Assembly: GCF_002864685.1 (NCBI RefSeq)
Contig: NZ_NMQZ01000019.1
Span: forward strand, 1-64,000
DNA length: 64,000 bases
From: Alloalcanivorax mobilis
Lineage (GTDB): Bacteria; Pseudomonadota; Gammaproteobacteria; Pseudomonadales; Alcanivoracaceae
Reading direction: 5' to 3'
Shown here: in pieces, positions 7,462-15,800 of the stretch
Position numbering within the stretch: the first letter of the stretch is position 1
How the letters are laid out: each line of letters begins with the position of its first letter
Position numbers and translations under genes: made by a program
The notes under the pieces: generated by a model
The model's input: the letters and a program-made list of their open reading frames with translations, nothing else
The model's database searches: none
Told to the model about the DNA's origin: nothing

Positions 7462-7756
7462 TTTTGAAAAATCCGATACAGGAATCAGGATACAGCGCGG
7501 CGAAGGCCTCGGTGTGCTGCAGGGCCGTGCCCGCGCCGTGGTGCCGAAAGACCGCCCCTCTCCCTGTCCCTCTCCCTGTCCCTCTCCCGCAAGGGGAGAG
7601 GGGACCCTCCAGCACGCGCCTTTGCAGCTCTTCCGCGCATACGCTTAGCCCCTCTCCCCTCGCGGGAGAGGGGTTGGGGAGAAGGGGTGATTCAGCTTTC
7701 GACGCCTGCCCGGCCGTTCCTACGGTTGGGCGCCGGCCTGTTCCCCCGGCCGCCAA
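7462..7756. repeat. Gene-free stretch with CCCTCTCCC-type palindromes
   Basis: No credible gene lies here. From 7556 to 7688 there are direct repeats of CTCCCTGTCC and two palindromes: CCTCTCCC/GGGAGAGG (7581-7601) and CCCCTCTCCC/GGGAGAGGGG (7649-7673). These resemble the common GGGAGAGG-type intergenic palindromes of many proteobacteria. They may stop transcription at the convergent ends of leuA and the amidotransferase gene. Confidence 0.6.
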
Positions 7757-8467
7757 TCAATCCCGGGTTATTTGCGCGCCTTCCAGAAACGTTTCCAGGA
7801 CTTCGCCCATGCGCCGCTGGCTGGCGGCGAACAGGGTGGGGTCGGCGAGCATTTCGTTTTCGGTTTGCATCCAGGGGCCGGGTTTCAGCTCGCCCGCGCA
7901 TTCCTGGCACAGGGCGCGCACGTTGTCGGCGGTAAGCTCCAGGTGGAATTGCAGGCCGAGCACCTGCTCGCCATACAAAAACGCCTGATTCTCACAGCCC
8001 CAGCTGCGCGCCAGGTGGCGGGCGCCATCGGGAATGGCGAAGGTGTCGCCGTGCCAGTGCAACACCGGCGCCGGGTTGTTGAACAGCGCGCCCAGGGCGG
8101 TGTCACGGCCGGCTTCGGTGGATTGCACCGGAAACCAGCCGATTTCCGGTTCCGGGTTGCGGCGCACGCGGGCGCCGAGCACCCGGGCGATCAGTTGCGC
8201 GCCCAGGCACACACCGAGCACTTTCTTGTCGGCGCCGATGCAGCGCTCGATCAGGCGTTTTTCTTCGGCCATCCACGGGTAGCGGCCTTCGTCGTCGGCG
8301 CTCATTGGCCCGCCCATCACGATCAGCGCGTCCAGTTGGTCCGGGTCCGGCAACGGTTCGCCGTGGTAAAGGCGGGTGGCGCCGATGGCGTGGCCGCGCT
8401 GGCGCAGCCAGGGCTCCATGGTGCCGAGCTTTTCGAAGGGAACATGGGTCAGGTAATGGATGCGCAT
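7757..8467 (-). CDS. Class I glutamine amidotransferase-like protein
   Basis: This protein is about 236 residues. It has the triad of a class I glutamine amidotransferase: nucleophile Cys in KVLGVCLGAQLIARVLGA (about 81-98) and His-x-Glu in LQFHLEL (about 173-179), with HWHGDTF and the oxyanion region LIVMGGPMSADDEG (about 48-61). Such stand-alone domains usually remove ammonia from glutamine or gamma-glutamyl compounds for a partner, or act like GMP synthase amidotransferase homologues (YfeJ/GuaA-like). No synthetase partner is adjacent. The start at MRIHYLTHV is chosen over one ten codons upstream by homology to the fold; neither has a strong ribosome site. Confidence 0.8.
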   Translation of the reverse strand: MRIHYLTHVPFEKLGTMEPWLRQRGHAIGATRLYHGEPLPDPDQLDALIVMGGPMSADDEGRYPWMAEEKRLIERCIGADKKVLGVCLGAQLIARVLGARVRRNPEPEIGWFPVQSTEAGRDTALGALFNNPAPVLHWHGDTFAIPDGARHLARSWGCENQAFLYGEQVLGLQFHLELTADNVRALCQECAGELKPGPWMQTENEMLADPTLFAASQRRMGEVLETFLEGAQITRD

Positions 8468-8551
8468 GGCCGCGTCCGCCGTGGTGGGTGCGTGCAAGGT
8501 GCCGGTACCAATGCTGTTCGCCGGATGACAGTTACCGGTTACAAGTACTGC

Positions 8552-9919
8552 TTATAAGTACTGGGCCTGAAACACGGCGAGCAGATGATCATCGCCATCG
8601 TACAGACTCAGGCGCTGGCCTTGCAGATTAAAGTGATCGGTTTTGTTGAGGCTGTCCACAAATTCCTCGGCCACGTTGGGCCCCACGCAGGCGCGCCGGG
8701 TGCTGGCCAGCTTATCCAGCGCGAGGCGATCGCCGTCGCGCTGGTATTCGCCACTGAGACGGTTGCAGCCGGTGCTGCCCTTGACGTCCTTGTCGCCGAG
8801 AATCAGGTGCGGCTCGCTCTCGCCGTGTTGCGGCGCGGGCACCGGCTGGTCATCCAGGTGCATCAGTTTCCAATATGTATTGGTCAGGCTGGCGGTGGGC
8901 TCGTCGCAGTCCACGCGCTGATTGCTGACTCGGAAGCTTTGCACCACCAGGGTGGCTTCGGTGGTGCCCGATTGCGCGCCATCGCGCTTTTCGATTTCGC
9001 CGGTGACTTGCATGACCACCGGCGCCAGCGGCTCTTGACGGGCGTCGAGATAGGCCTTTTGCATATCGCCGGTGCGCGGGCCGGCCACCTTGAACCGTTG
9101 GTCGCCGCCGCAGGTGGTAAAAGTGGCGTTGTCCGGCTGGTAAACGAAGCGGCCCAGATAGCTGTTGCCGGCGCGGGTGGCCGGTTGAAGGGCCAGGGTC
9201 ACGGCCTGATGCGCGTCATCGAGCACCGGCTGGGCGGTGGTGGTGGTGAAGTGCACGGCGCCGTCGGCGATCACCCGGGCGCTGACCGTGTACTGGTGCC
9301 CGGCCTGGATCGCGGCTTCATTGAAGTACAATTGAAAGGGCATGCGCAGCCCCTCCAGCCGCAGCCGGGTGAGCCGCTGAGCGACCACCTCGGCGGTGGT
9401 CTGCTGTTGGGACACGTCCTGGAGGGTCAGCGCCAGCACCGCGTTGTCGGGTACGCCGACATCGGCGGGCAGCACCACGGTGCCTTGCAGCGAGCCAATG
9501 CCGCTGTTGTCGCGGCGATAGGCGCCGGCGAATGGGCTCTCGCCCTCCAGGTTGAGGGTATCGCCGTCCACACCGGCGCTAAGCTGGTCGTCGGTGAGGG
9601 TTTCGGTTTGTTCGCCACCAAGATAGTGCAGAGTGAGTTTCGTGTCGTTCGGAGCCTCCCAGTTGACACCCCGGTGGCGCTGATCGCCAATCACGTAAAA
9701 GTGGCCGTCCTGTTCCAGAATCAAGGCGTCCAGCCCGGTGGCGGTATCGACGGGTTGCCAGATACCCTGCAAGCCACTTCGCTGAGCCTGCTGAGGTACC
9801 GGTTCCTGCTTCTGGAGTGCCTCGGCCTGCTGGTCGGGGTGGGCCTGGCCGCTTTGGTCGGCGTCATCACAGGCGCCGAGAAACAGCGCCAGGGGCAGGG
9901 CGAGCCAAAGGGATTTCAT
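8552..9919 (-). CDS. Lipoprotein with YbaY-like and META domains
   Basis: This is a 455-residue predicted lipoprotein: MKSLWLALPLALFLGACDD has a lipobox LGAC, with the acylated Cys at about residue 17 and Asp-Asp after it, which may favour inner-membrane retention by the Lol rule. A glutamine-rich linker follows. Around 140-250 the GTVVLPADVGVPDNAVLALTLQD-like stretch resembles the YbaY/YscW-type lipoprotein domain. The C-terminal about 110 residues (from NTYWKLMHLDDQPV, with GSTGCNRLSGEYQ and TRRACVGP) form a META/HslJ domain. The start is placed five codons inside the longest frame because GGAGA precedes it. META proteins are linked to stress or antibiotic response, but the role here is unknown. 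Confidence 0.8.
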   Translation of the reverse strand: MKSLWLALPLALFLGACDDADQSGQAHPDQQAEALQKQEPVPQQAQRSGLQGIWQPVDTATGLDALILEQDGHFYVIGDQRHRGVNWEAPNDTKLTLHYLGGEQTETLTDDQLSAGVDGDTLNLEGESPFAGAYRRDNSGIGSLQGTVVLPADVGVPDNAVLALTLQDVSQQQTTAEVVAQRLTRLRLEGLRMPFQLYFNEAAIQAGHQYTVSARVIADGAVHFTTTTAQPVLDDAHQAVTLALQPATRAGNSYLGRFVYQPDNATFTTCGGDQRFKVAGPRTGDMQKAYLDARQEPLAPVVMQVTGEIEKRDGAQSGTTEATLVVQSFRVSNQRVDCDEPTASLTNTYWKLMHLDDQPVPAPQHGESEPHLILGDKDVKGSTGCNRLSGEYQRDGDRLALDKLASTRRACVGPNVAEEFVDSLNKTDHFNLQGQRLSLYDGDDHLLAVFQAQYL

Positions 9920-9964
9920 AGATGGGTTCTCCAAAAACTGATCTTCGTCAGAGTGCGGCGGCGC

Positions 9965-10645
9965 TTATCGGTTCCCATTGGGGGGAATCGCCACCAGGGA
10001 GAGCTGTTTCTCGATCCACTGGGTACGTTGCTGCACATAGTCGGTGGTGCCGCGAAGATCGTAATAGCTGGGGCGCGGCAACATCACCGCCAGTTGTGCC
10101 GCCTGGGTGCCGCTGAGCCCGCCGGCGTTGGTGCCGAAGTAATGGCGCGCGGCGGCTTCCGCGCCGAATACCCGGTTGCCCCATTGGGCGGTGTTCAGAT
10201 ACAGCTCGAGAATGCGCCGTTTCGACAGCGTCAGTTCAAGCATGGCGGCGATCACCGCCTCCTGGGCCTTGCGCACATAGCTGCGGTCGCTGTTGAGAAA
10301 CAGATTCTTGGCCAGTTGCTGGGTGATGGTCGAACCGCCCGCCACCGGCCGGCCGGCCTCTTCGTTGCGTTCAATGGCGTGGCGAATGCCGCGCCAGTCA
10401 AAGCCCATGTGCTCCACGAAGTGGGCGTCCTCGGAGATCAATACCGCGCGTTTGAGGTCGTTGGCGATCTGCTCGTAGTCGCGCCATTGATACTGAACCG
10501 GCCCATGCTGGCGGGCGCGCTCCATAAAGGCGGTGTCTTGCGGGTTGTGATCGCGCAACTGAACGACCTGGACCAGATACCAGAGCTGGGAGCCCACGGC
10601 GACCAGCAGCACCAGACCCACCAGGGACAAAAACAAACGCTTCAT
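9965..10645 (-). CDS. mtgA: Monofunctional biosynthetic peptidoglycan transglycosylase MtgA
   Basis: This 226-residue enzyme polymerises lipid II into glycan strands at the periplasmic face. One N-terminal membrane anchor (about 3-25) is followed by a GT51 domain. Catalytic Glu lies in ISEDAHFVEHMGFDW (about 68-82). Other family motifs are GGSTITQQLAKNLFL (about 97-111), the RKAQE stretch holding the second catalytic Glu, and LELYLNTAQWG. The start MKRLFLSLVG is preferred because a much longer frame runs into the SulP gene region in another frame. It is 45 bp from the lipoprotein gene and may be co-transcribed with it. Confidence 0.92.
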   Translation of the reverse strand: MKRLFLSLVGLVLLVAVGSQLWYLVQVVQLRDHNPQDTAFMERARQHGPVQYQWRDYEQIANDLKRAVLISEDAHFVEHMGFDWRGIRHAIERNEEAGRPVAGGSTITQQLAKNLFLNSDRSYVRKAQEAVIAAMLELTLSKRRILELYLNTAQWGNRVFGAEAAARHYFGTNAGGLSGTQAAQLAVMLPRPSYYDLRGTTDYVQQRTQWIEKQLSLVAIPPNGNR

Positions 10646-10724
10646 AGACTCGTGCATCCTGCTCGGCGAGGCGTTTATCTTGGCGAAAAGCCACGCCGTT
10701 GTCAGGTCCCGTGGTGGCAAAGGG

Positions 10725-12425
10725 TCACGATTGCGGCGAAGACTCCGGCGCCGAACGCCGCAGCGCCTTGATGGCATCGCGGTTATTGACGAACAGATTG
10801 TCGTGGCCAATCTGTTGCGCAAGGCCAGTGCGATGCAGCACGTCGAGCACCTGCTTCTTGGCCCCGGAGAGGGCCAGGCGAACGCCGCGGCGATGCAAAG
10901 CGGTTTGCAGGTCGGCGAGCATTTCGGTGCCGGTGCCGTCCACCGCGTTGACCGCCGACATGCACACCAGCACCACGGTGAGCCCGGGTTCCTGGTCCAG
11001 CCGTTCACGGATAAAACGGTCCATCAGGGGCGCGGTGATGTAGGTGAGTGAGGCGTCCATGCGCAACGCCAGCACCCCCGGGGCGATCGGCGGCACGCCA
11101 TGCAGGGCGCGGTCTCGCAGGGTGCCGGCGGAGTGCAAACCGAGCTCGATCAGGCGCGGGTGGGCGCGCCGATACAGGAACAGCAGGATCGCCAACAGGA
11201 AACCGGTGAGCACGCCCCAGTGCAGGTAAGGCACCGAGATCAGGGTGGCGACGAAGGTGGCCACCGCCACCACGCCGTCGTCCAGGGAGGCGCGGCCCAG
11301 GCGCACGAAAGCACGGGGCCTGATCAGGCCGAACACCGGCACCACGATGATGGCGGCGAGCACCGCCTTGGGCAGGTGGTGCAGGCTGTCGGTGAAAAAC
11401 AGCAGGCAGATCAGTGTGCACAGGCCGGCGAACAGGGCCGACCAGCCGCTGGTGGCGCCCACGTACAGATTCAGGGCGGTGCGCGAGAACGAGCCACTGA
11501 CGGGAAAGGCGCCGCTCAGGCCGCTGGCCACCTTGGCCAGGCCCTGGCCGATCAGCTCCTGGTTCTGATTCCACAGGCGGCCATCCGGCGCCGGGATCGT
11601 GCGGGCGCTGGACATTGCCTCGGTGAAGCTGATCAGCGCGATGATCACCGCCGCCGTCAACAGCGAGCGGTGGGTCTCCAGATCCAGGGATGGCGGCCAG
11701 GCCAGCGACGGCAAGCCGGCGGGAATGGCGCCCACCACGCCGCCGCCCATGGATTCGAAGCCGATCAGCGCGCTCACCACGGTGGCCGCGATACACACGA
11801 TCAGCACCCCGGGCAGGCGCGGCGCCAAGCGCTTCTGGATCAGCAACAGCAGCATCGAGCCGAGCCCGAACATCAGCGTCCACAGCCAGGCCGGGTCCGG
11901 TTCACGCAGATGCGCCAGCAACCCCTGCCACTCGAGCATGGCGCTGCCCGAGGGCAGCCCTAGCAGGGCCGGTAACTGGGACAGAAGAATGATCAGCGCG
12001 GCGGCGTTGATAAAGCCGGTGATCACCGCGTTGGAGACAAAATTGGCGATTTCCCCCAAGCGCAAGGCGCCGAGCAGAAACTGGATCAGACCGGCGTACA
12101 GCGACAGCCAGATCGCCAGCATCACCCAATGGGGGCTGCCGGGCTCCGCCAGCGGTTGCAGGGCGGCGAAGGTGAGCAGGCTGGTCAGCGCCACGGGCCC
12201 CACCGCCAGCAACGGCGACGAGCCCCACAGAATACCGACGATACTGGGGATCAGAGCGGCGTAGAGGCCGGTCACCGGCGGCATGCCGGCCAGGGTGGCG
12301 TAAGCGATCGCCTGGGGCACCAGCACCAGGCCCACGGTCAGGCCGGCGAAGGCGTCGCTGCGCAAGCTGCGTGCGGTGGGGCGGGGCCAACGCAAAAACG
12401 GCAGCAGGCGGGTCCAGGCTTTCAT
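10725..12425 (-). CDS. SulP/SLC26-family anion transporter with STAS domain
   Basis: This 566-residue membrane protein starts its conserved core with SDAFAGLTVGLVLVPQAIAYATLAG (about 24-48), the SulP signature. It has roughly 12-14 hydrophobic segments to about residue 410 and then a cytoplasmic STAS domain (about 430-550, including VLVCMSAVNAVDGTGTEMLADL). Members carry sulfate, bicarbonate or dicarboxylates, usually with H+ or Na+. The substrate cannot be read from the sequence. CTGGAG precedes the ATG. The neighbouring genes do not define a pathway. Confidence 0.9.
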   Translation of the reverse strand: MKAWTRLLPFLRWPRPTARSLRSDAFAGLTVGLVLVPQAIAYATLAGMPPVTGLYAALIPSIVGILWGSSPLLAVGPVALTSLLTFAALQPLAEPGSPHWVMLAIWLSLYAGLIQFLLGALRLGEIANFVSNAVITGFINAAALIILLSQLPALLGLPSGSAMLEWQGLLAHLREPDPAWLWTLMFGLGSMLLLLIQKRLAPRLPGVLIVCIAATVVSALIGFESMGGGVVGAIPAGLPSLAWPPSLDLETHRSLLTAAVIIALISFTEAMSSARTIPAPDGRLWNQNQELIGQGLAKVASGLSGAFPVSGSFSRTALNLYVGATSGWSALFAGLCTLICLLFFTDSLHHLPKAVLAAIIVVPVFGLIRPRAFVRLGRASLDDGVVAVATFVATLISVPYLHWGVLTGFLLAILLFLYRRAHPRLIELGLHSAGTLRDRALHGVPPIAPGVLALRMDASLTYITAPLMDRFIRERLDQEPGLTVVLVCMSAVNAVDGTGTEMLADLQTALHRRGVRLALSGAKKQVLDVLHRTGLAQQIGHDNLFVNNRDAIKALRRSAPESSPQS

Positions 12426-12548
12426 CGAAACTCCAGCAGAGCGACCCGCGGCGAGAGAGCCCGGACGCCGTTATAACTTAAAGTGTTAATGATATGGCAT
12501 TATTGTCGCGCTGTGGAGAGGAACGGCTCAAAATAACCGCTGTTGTTT

Positions 12549-12766
12549 GACGTGGGACGCTAGACGCCGGACGCCGGACGCCGGACGCCGGACGCTACAC
12601 CGGCGTGGTCCGACGGGCATGCAGGTTTGCAAACACGGTTCTGAAAACCTGCAAAGGATGCAGTACGGGGTTTTGACTTGGCGTCCGGCGTCCGGCGTCC
12701 GGCGTCCGGCGTCAGGCGTCAGGCGTCTAGCGTCCGACGTCCGACGCCAGACGTCCGACGCCAGAC
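12549..12766. repeat. Inverted heptamer element HE4 (sulP/nuoN), unequal arms
   Basis: The left arm (12549-12596) is GACGTGG, GACGCTA, then GACGCCG four times and GACGCT. The right arm (12681-12766) has twelve units: GCGTCCG four times, GCGTCAG twice, GCGTCTA, GCGTCCG, then ACGTCCG and ACGCCAG alternating. Read outward from the centre both arms show four CCG-type units and then a TA-type unit, but the right arm has two extra CAG units between. The centre contains GCAAACAC (12629-12636), a degenerate core box. The right arm ends six bp from the nuoN stop codon. The preceding 12426-12548 is the sulP leader, with no other gene. Confidence 0.88.
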
Positions 12767-12772
12767 ATCCCC

Positions 12773-14227
12773 TCAACCGCCGAGTCCGGCCGCCTGGGCG
12801 AGCAGCAGCAGCGGTTGCGGGTAAATGCCCAGCGCCACGGTCAGGAAGGCGATCAGCAGCAGCATGATGCCGCCGGCCTGTTGGCCCCAGTTGAGCGGCG
12901 GTTCGCGGCGGCGCAGGGTGGGTTCCACCAGATACAGGATCACCATCACCCGCAGGTAGTAGAACAGGCCGATGGCGCTGCCGATGATCAGCGCGCCGAG
13001 CATCCACCACAGGTGTGAATCCACGCCCACGGCGATCAGATAGAACTTGCCGATAAAACCGGCGGTGAGCGGAATGCCGGCCAGCGAGAGCATCATCACG
13101 GTGAGCACCGCGGTCAGGTACGGCCGGCGCCAGAACAGGCCCCGGTATTCGTACAGCGCGTCGCAATCACGGTCTTTGTAAGGGCTGGACATCAGCGTGA
13201 TGACGCCAAACGCACCCAGGGTGGTGAGCATGTAGGTGGCCAGATACACCGCCGCCGCCTCGGTTTCGCCGCCGCCGTTGCCGGCCAGCACCATCAGCAG
13301 ATAGCCGAAGTGGGCCACCGAGGAATAGCCGAGCAGGCGCTTGAGGTTGCTTTGCATCAGGGCGAGCAGGTTACCGGCCAGCATCGAGGCGATGCCGAGC
13401 ACCATGATCAGGCCGTGCAGCCAGTCGGTGTCGGTGACCGGCACGCTTTGGAACAATCGCAGCAGTACCGAGAAGATCGCCACCTTGCTGGCGCTGGCCA
13501 GCAGCGCCGCCGCTGGTACCGGGGCGCCCTCGTAGACGTCCGGCGTCCACAGGTGAAACGGCACCACCGAGAGTTTGAAGCCGAAGCCCACCAGCATCAT
13601 CGCCAGACCGGCCTGGGACAGCGGGCCGGCCAGCGCGCCGTCGGCGAGGGCGGCGAACGACAGCGAGCCCACTTCGCTGTACCACAGCGCCATGCCGAAC
13701 AGAATGAACGAGGAGCCGGCGGCGGAGAGCACCAGATATTTGAAGCTGGCTTCCAGGGAATGACGGCTGAAGAAGGCGTAGCCGATCATGCCGTACAACG
13801 GCACCGACAACAGCTCCAGGCCGATGAACAGGGCCGCCAGGTTCTGCGCGCAGGCCAGCACCAGGCCACCGGCGGTGGCGAGCAACAGCAGCAGGTAGAA
13901 CTCTTCCCGGTTGCCGGGGTAACCGCTGTCGTCCTTGCCCTCCAGGTAGGCGTGGGCGAGGGTGGCGCAGGCCAGGCTGGCGATCAGCACCAGCGCCATG
14001 AAAAAGCCGGCGAAGTGGTCCACGCGCAGTAACGGTGTCACTTCCAGGGGTGTCACGTGGAGCGTGACAAGCACCGAGACCAGCGCCAGGTTCAGGCCCA
14101 CCACGCTGAGAATGAACGTCTGCGCGTGGCTGCGCCGCCAGGCGATGCCCAGCATCACCGCCACCGCGGTGGCGGAGGTCACCAGAAGGGGCAGCAGGGC
14201 AATACCGTGTTGGAGCGTCAGATTCAT
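12773..14227 (-). CDS. nuoN: NADH-quinone oxidoreductase subunit N
   Basis: This 484-residue antiporter-like membrane subunit of complex I takes part in proton pumping in the membrane arm. It has about 14 transmembrane segments. The conserved core includes LVLSAAGSSFILFGMALWY (about 166-184), PFHLWTPDVYEGAPVPAAALLASASKVA (about 222-249) and NLKRLLGYSSVAHFGYLLM, with the lysines on broken helices TM7, TM8 and TM12 expected for the family. It is the last gene of the nuo operon, six bp after nuoM in the transcript. Length is normal. Confidence 0.96.
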   Translation of the reverse strand: MNLTLQHGIALLPLLVTSATAVAVMLGIAWRRSHAQTFILSVVGLNLALVSVLVTLHVTPLEVTPLLRVDHFAGFFMALVLIASLACATLAHAYLEGKDDSGYPGNREEFYLLLLLATAGGLVLACAQNLAALFIGLELLSVPLYGMIGYAFFSRHSLEASFKYLVLSAAGSSFILFGMALWYSEVGSLSFAALADGALAGPLSQAGLAMMLVGFGFKLSVVPFHLWTPDVYEGAPVPAAALLASASKVAIFSVLLRLFQSVPVTDTDWLHGLIMVLGIASMLAGNLLALMQSNLKRLLGYSSVAHFGYLLMVLAGNGGGETEAAAVYLATYMLTTLGAFGVITLMSSPYKDRDCDALYEYRGLFWRRPYLTAVLTVMMLSLAGIPLTAGFIGKFYLIAVGVDSHLWWMLGALIIGSAIGLFYYLRVMVILYLVEPTLRRREPPLNWGQQAGGIMLLLIAFLTVALGIYPQPLLLLAQAAGLGG

Positions 14228-14233
14228 GCGCGA

Positions 14234-15769
14234 CTACCTGGCTGAAGCGAGTTGTGAAAAGGCGTGGCCGAGCCATTGCTGAACGCCGCTCATGCTGGCC
14301 GCCGAGGCGTCCAGCACCGGCTGCGGGTAGAACCCGAGCAGCAGCACCAGCACCGCCAGGCACAGCATCATGCCCAGCTCGCGGGCGTTCATGCCGCGCA
14401 GGGTGGTGGCGTTGGCGTCCCGTGGGGCGCCGAAGTAGGCGCGCTGGATCATGACCAGCGAGTACACCGAGCCGAGCACCAGACCGGTGGTGGCGATCAC
14501 CGCGACCCAGGGCTGCACCGCGAAGGTGCCGAGCAGAATCAGGAACTCACCGACAAAGTTGCCGGTGCCGGGCATGCCCAGTGACGCCACCGCGAAGAAC
14601 AGACTGAGTGCGGGCAGGTAGCGCATTTTTCCCCACAGGCCGCCCATCTCTCGCATGTCGCGGGTGTGCAGGCGTTCATAGAGTTGCCCGCAGAGAATGA
14701 ACAACGCCGCCGCCGACAGACCGTGCGCGATCATTTGCACTACCGCCCCCTGCAGGGCGAGCTGGGTGCCGGTGTACAGCGCGATCAGGACAAAGCCCAT
14801 GTGCGAAACGCTGGAGTAAGCCACCAGCCGTTTGATGTCGGTCTGCGCGAACGACAGCACGGCGCCGTAAATGATGCCCACCAGGCCCAGGGTCATGGCG
14901 ATCGGCGCGAACTCCGCCGAGGCGTTGGGGAACATCGGCAGGGCAAAACGCATGATGCCGTAGGCGGCCGTCTTGAGCAGAATGCCGGCCAGATCCACGG
15001 AGCCGGCGGTGGGCGCCTGGGCGTGGGCGTCGGGCAGCCAGGAGTGCAGCGGCACCACCGGGAATTTCACCGCGAAGGCGACGAAGAAGCCCAGCATCAG
15101 CAGCATTTCGGTGGTGGGCGTCAGTTCGGTGGTGAGCAGGGTGGCGTAGTCGAAGCTGAGATTGCCGGTGGTGTTGTAGTGCACGAACACCAGGCCGAGG
15201 ATCGCCACCAGCATGATCAGGCCGCTGGCCTGGGTGAAGATGAAGAATTTGATGGCGGCGTTGATGCGGGTCTTGCCGTCGGTGCCGCTGTGGCCCCACA
15301 GCGCGATCAGGAAAAACATCGGCACCAGCATCATTTCCCAGAAGAAAAAGAACAGGAACAGGTCGAGCGCCAGGAACACGCCGATCACGCCGCCGATCAC
15401 CCACAGTAGGTTGAGGTGGAAAAAGCCCACCCGGTGCTGAATTTCCTTCCAGGAGCAGAGCACCGAGAACAGGCCGAGCAGGCCGGTGAGCGAGAGCATC
15501 AGCACCGACAGGCCGTCCACCGCCAGATGCAGGCTGATGCCCAGGCGGTCGATCCAGGGCAGGCGGAACTGCGCCAGCCAGGCGGGCTCGGCGCCCGGCG
15601 CGGGCGCCAGGGAGGCGTCGCCGGTGACCCACAACCAAACGCTCAGCGCCAGCACCAGCGCCATGCTCCACAGGGCGATCCAGCGTGGCAGGGCGGTGCT
15701 GAAGCGCTCCGCCTGCCAGCACAGCAGACCGGCGATAAACGGGATCAGTATCAGCCAGGGCAGAATCAT
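14234..15769 (-). CDS. nuoM: NADH-quinone oxidoreductase subunit M
   Basis: This 511-residue antiporter-like subunit of complex I has about 14 membrane helices. Family landmarks are FFFWEMMLVPMFFLI (about 138-152, with the conserved Glu of TM5), VKFPVVPLHSWLPDAHAQAPTAGSVDLAGILLKTAAYG (about 233-270, with conserved Lys and His) and DIKRLVAYSSVSHMGFVLI. It lies between nuoL (31-bp gap) and nuoN (6-bp gap). No anomaly. Confidence 0.97.
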   Translation of the reverse strand: MILPWLILIPFIAGLLCWQAERFSTALPRWIALWSMALVLALSVWLWVTGDASLAPAPGAEPAWLAQFRLPWIDRLGISLHLAVDGLSVLMLSLTGLLGLFSVLCSWKEIQHRVGFFHLNLLWVIGGVIGVFLALDLFLFFFFWEMMLVPMFFLIALWGHSGTDGKTRINAAIKFFIFTQASGLIMLVAILGLVFVHYNTTGNLSFDYATLLTTELTPTTEMLLMLGFFVAFAVKFPVVPLHSWLPDAHAQAPTAGSVDLAGILLKTAAYGIMRFALPMFPNASAEFAPIAMTLGLVGIIYGAVLSFAQTDIKRLVAYSSVSHMGFVLIALYTGTQLALQGAVVQMIAHGLSAAALFILCGQLYERLHTRDMREMGGLWGKMRYLPALSLFFAVASLGMPGTGNFVGEFLILLGTFAVQPWVAVIATTGLVLGSVYSLVMIQRAYFGAPRDANATTLRGMNARELGMMLCLAVLVLLLGFYPQPVLDASAASMSGVQQWLGHAFSQLASAR

Positions 15770-15800
15770 CGGTGTCCAGGTCCTTTCAGAAAAAGCGGCA

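Noticed and set aside
8585-10771. A 728-codon plus-strand frame opposite the lipoprotein and mtgA
   Set aside because: Shadow of two well supported minus-strand genes.
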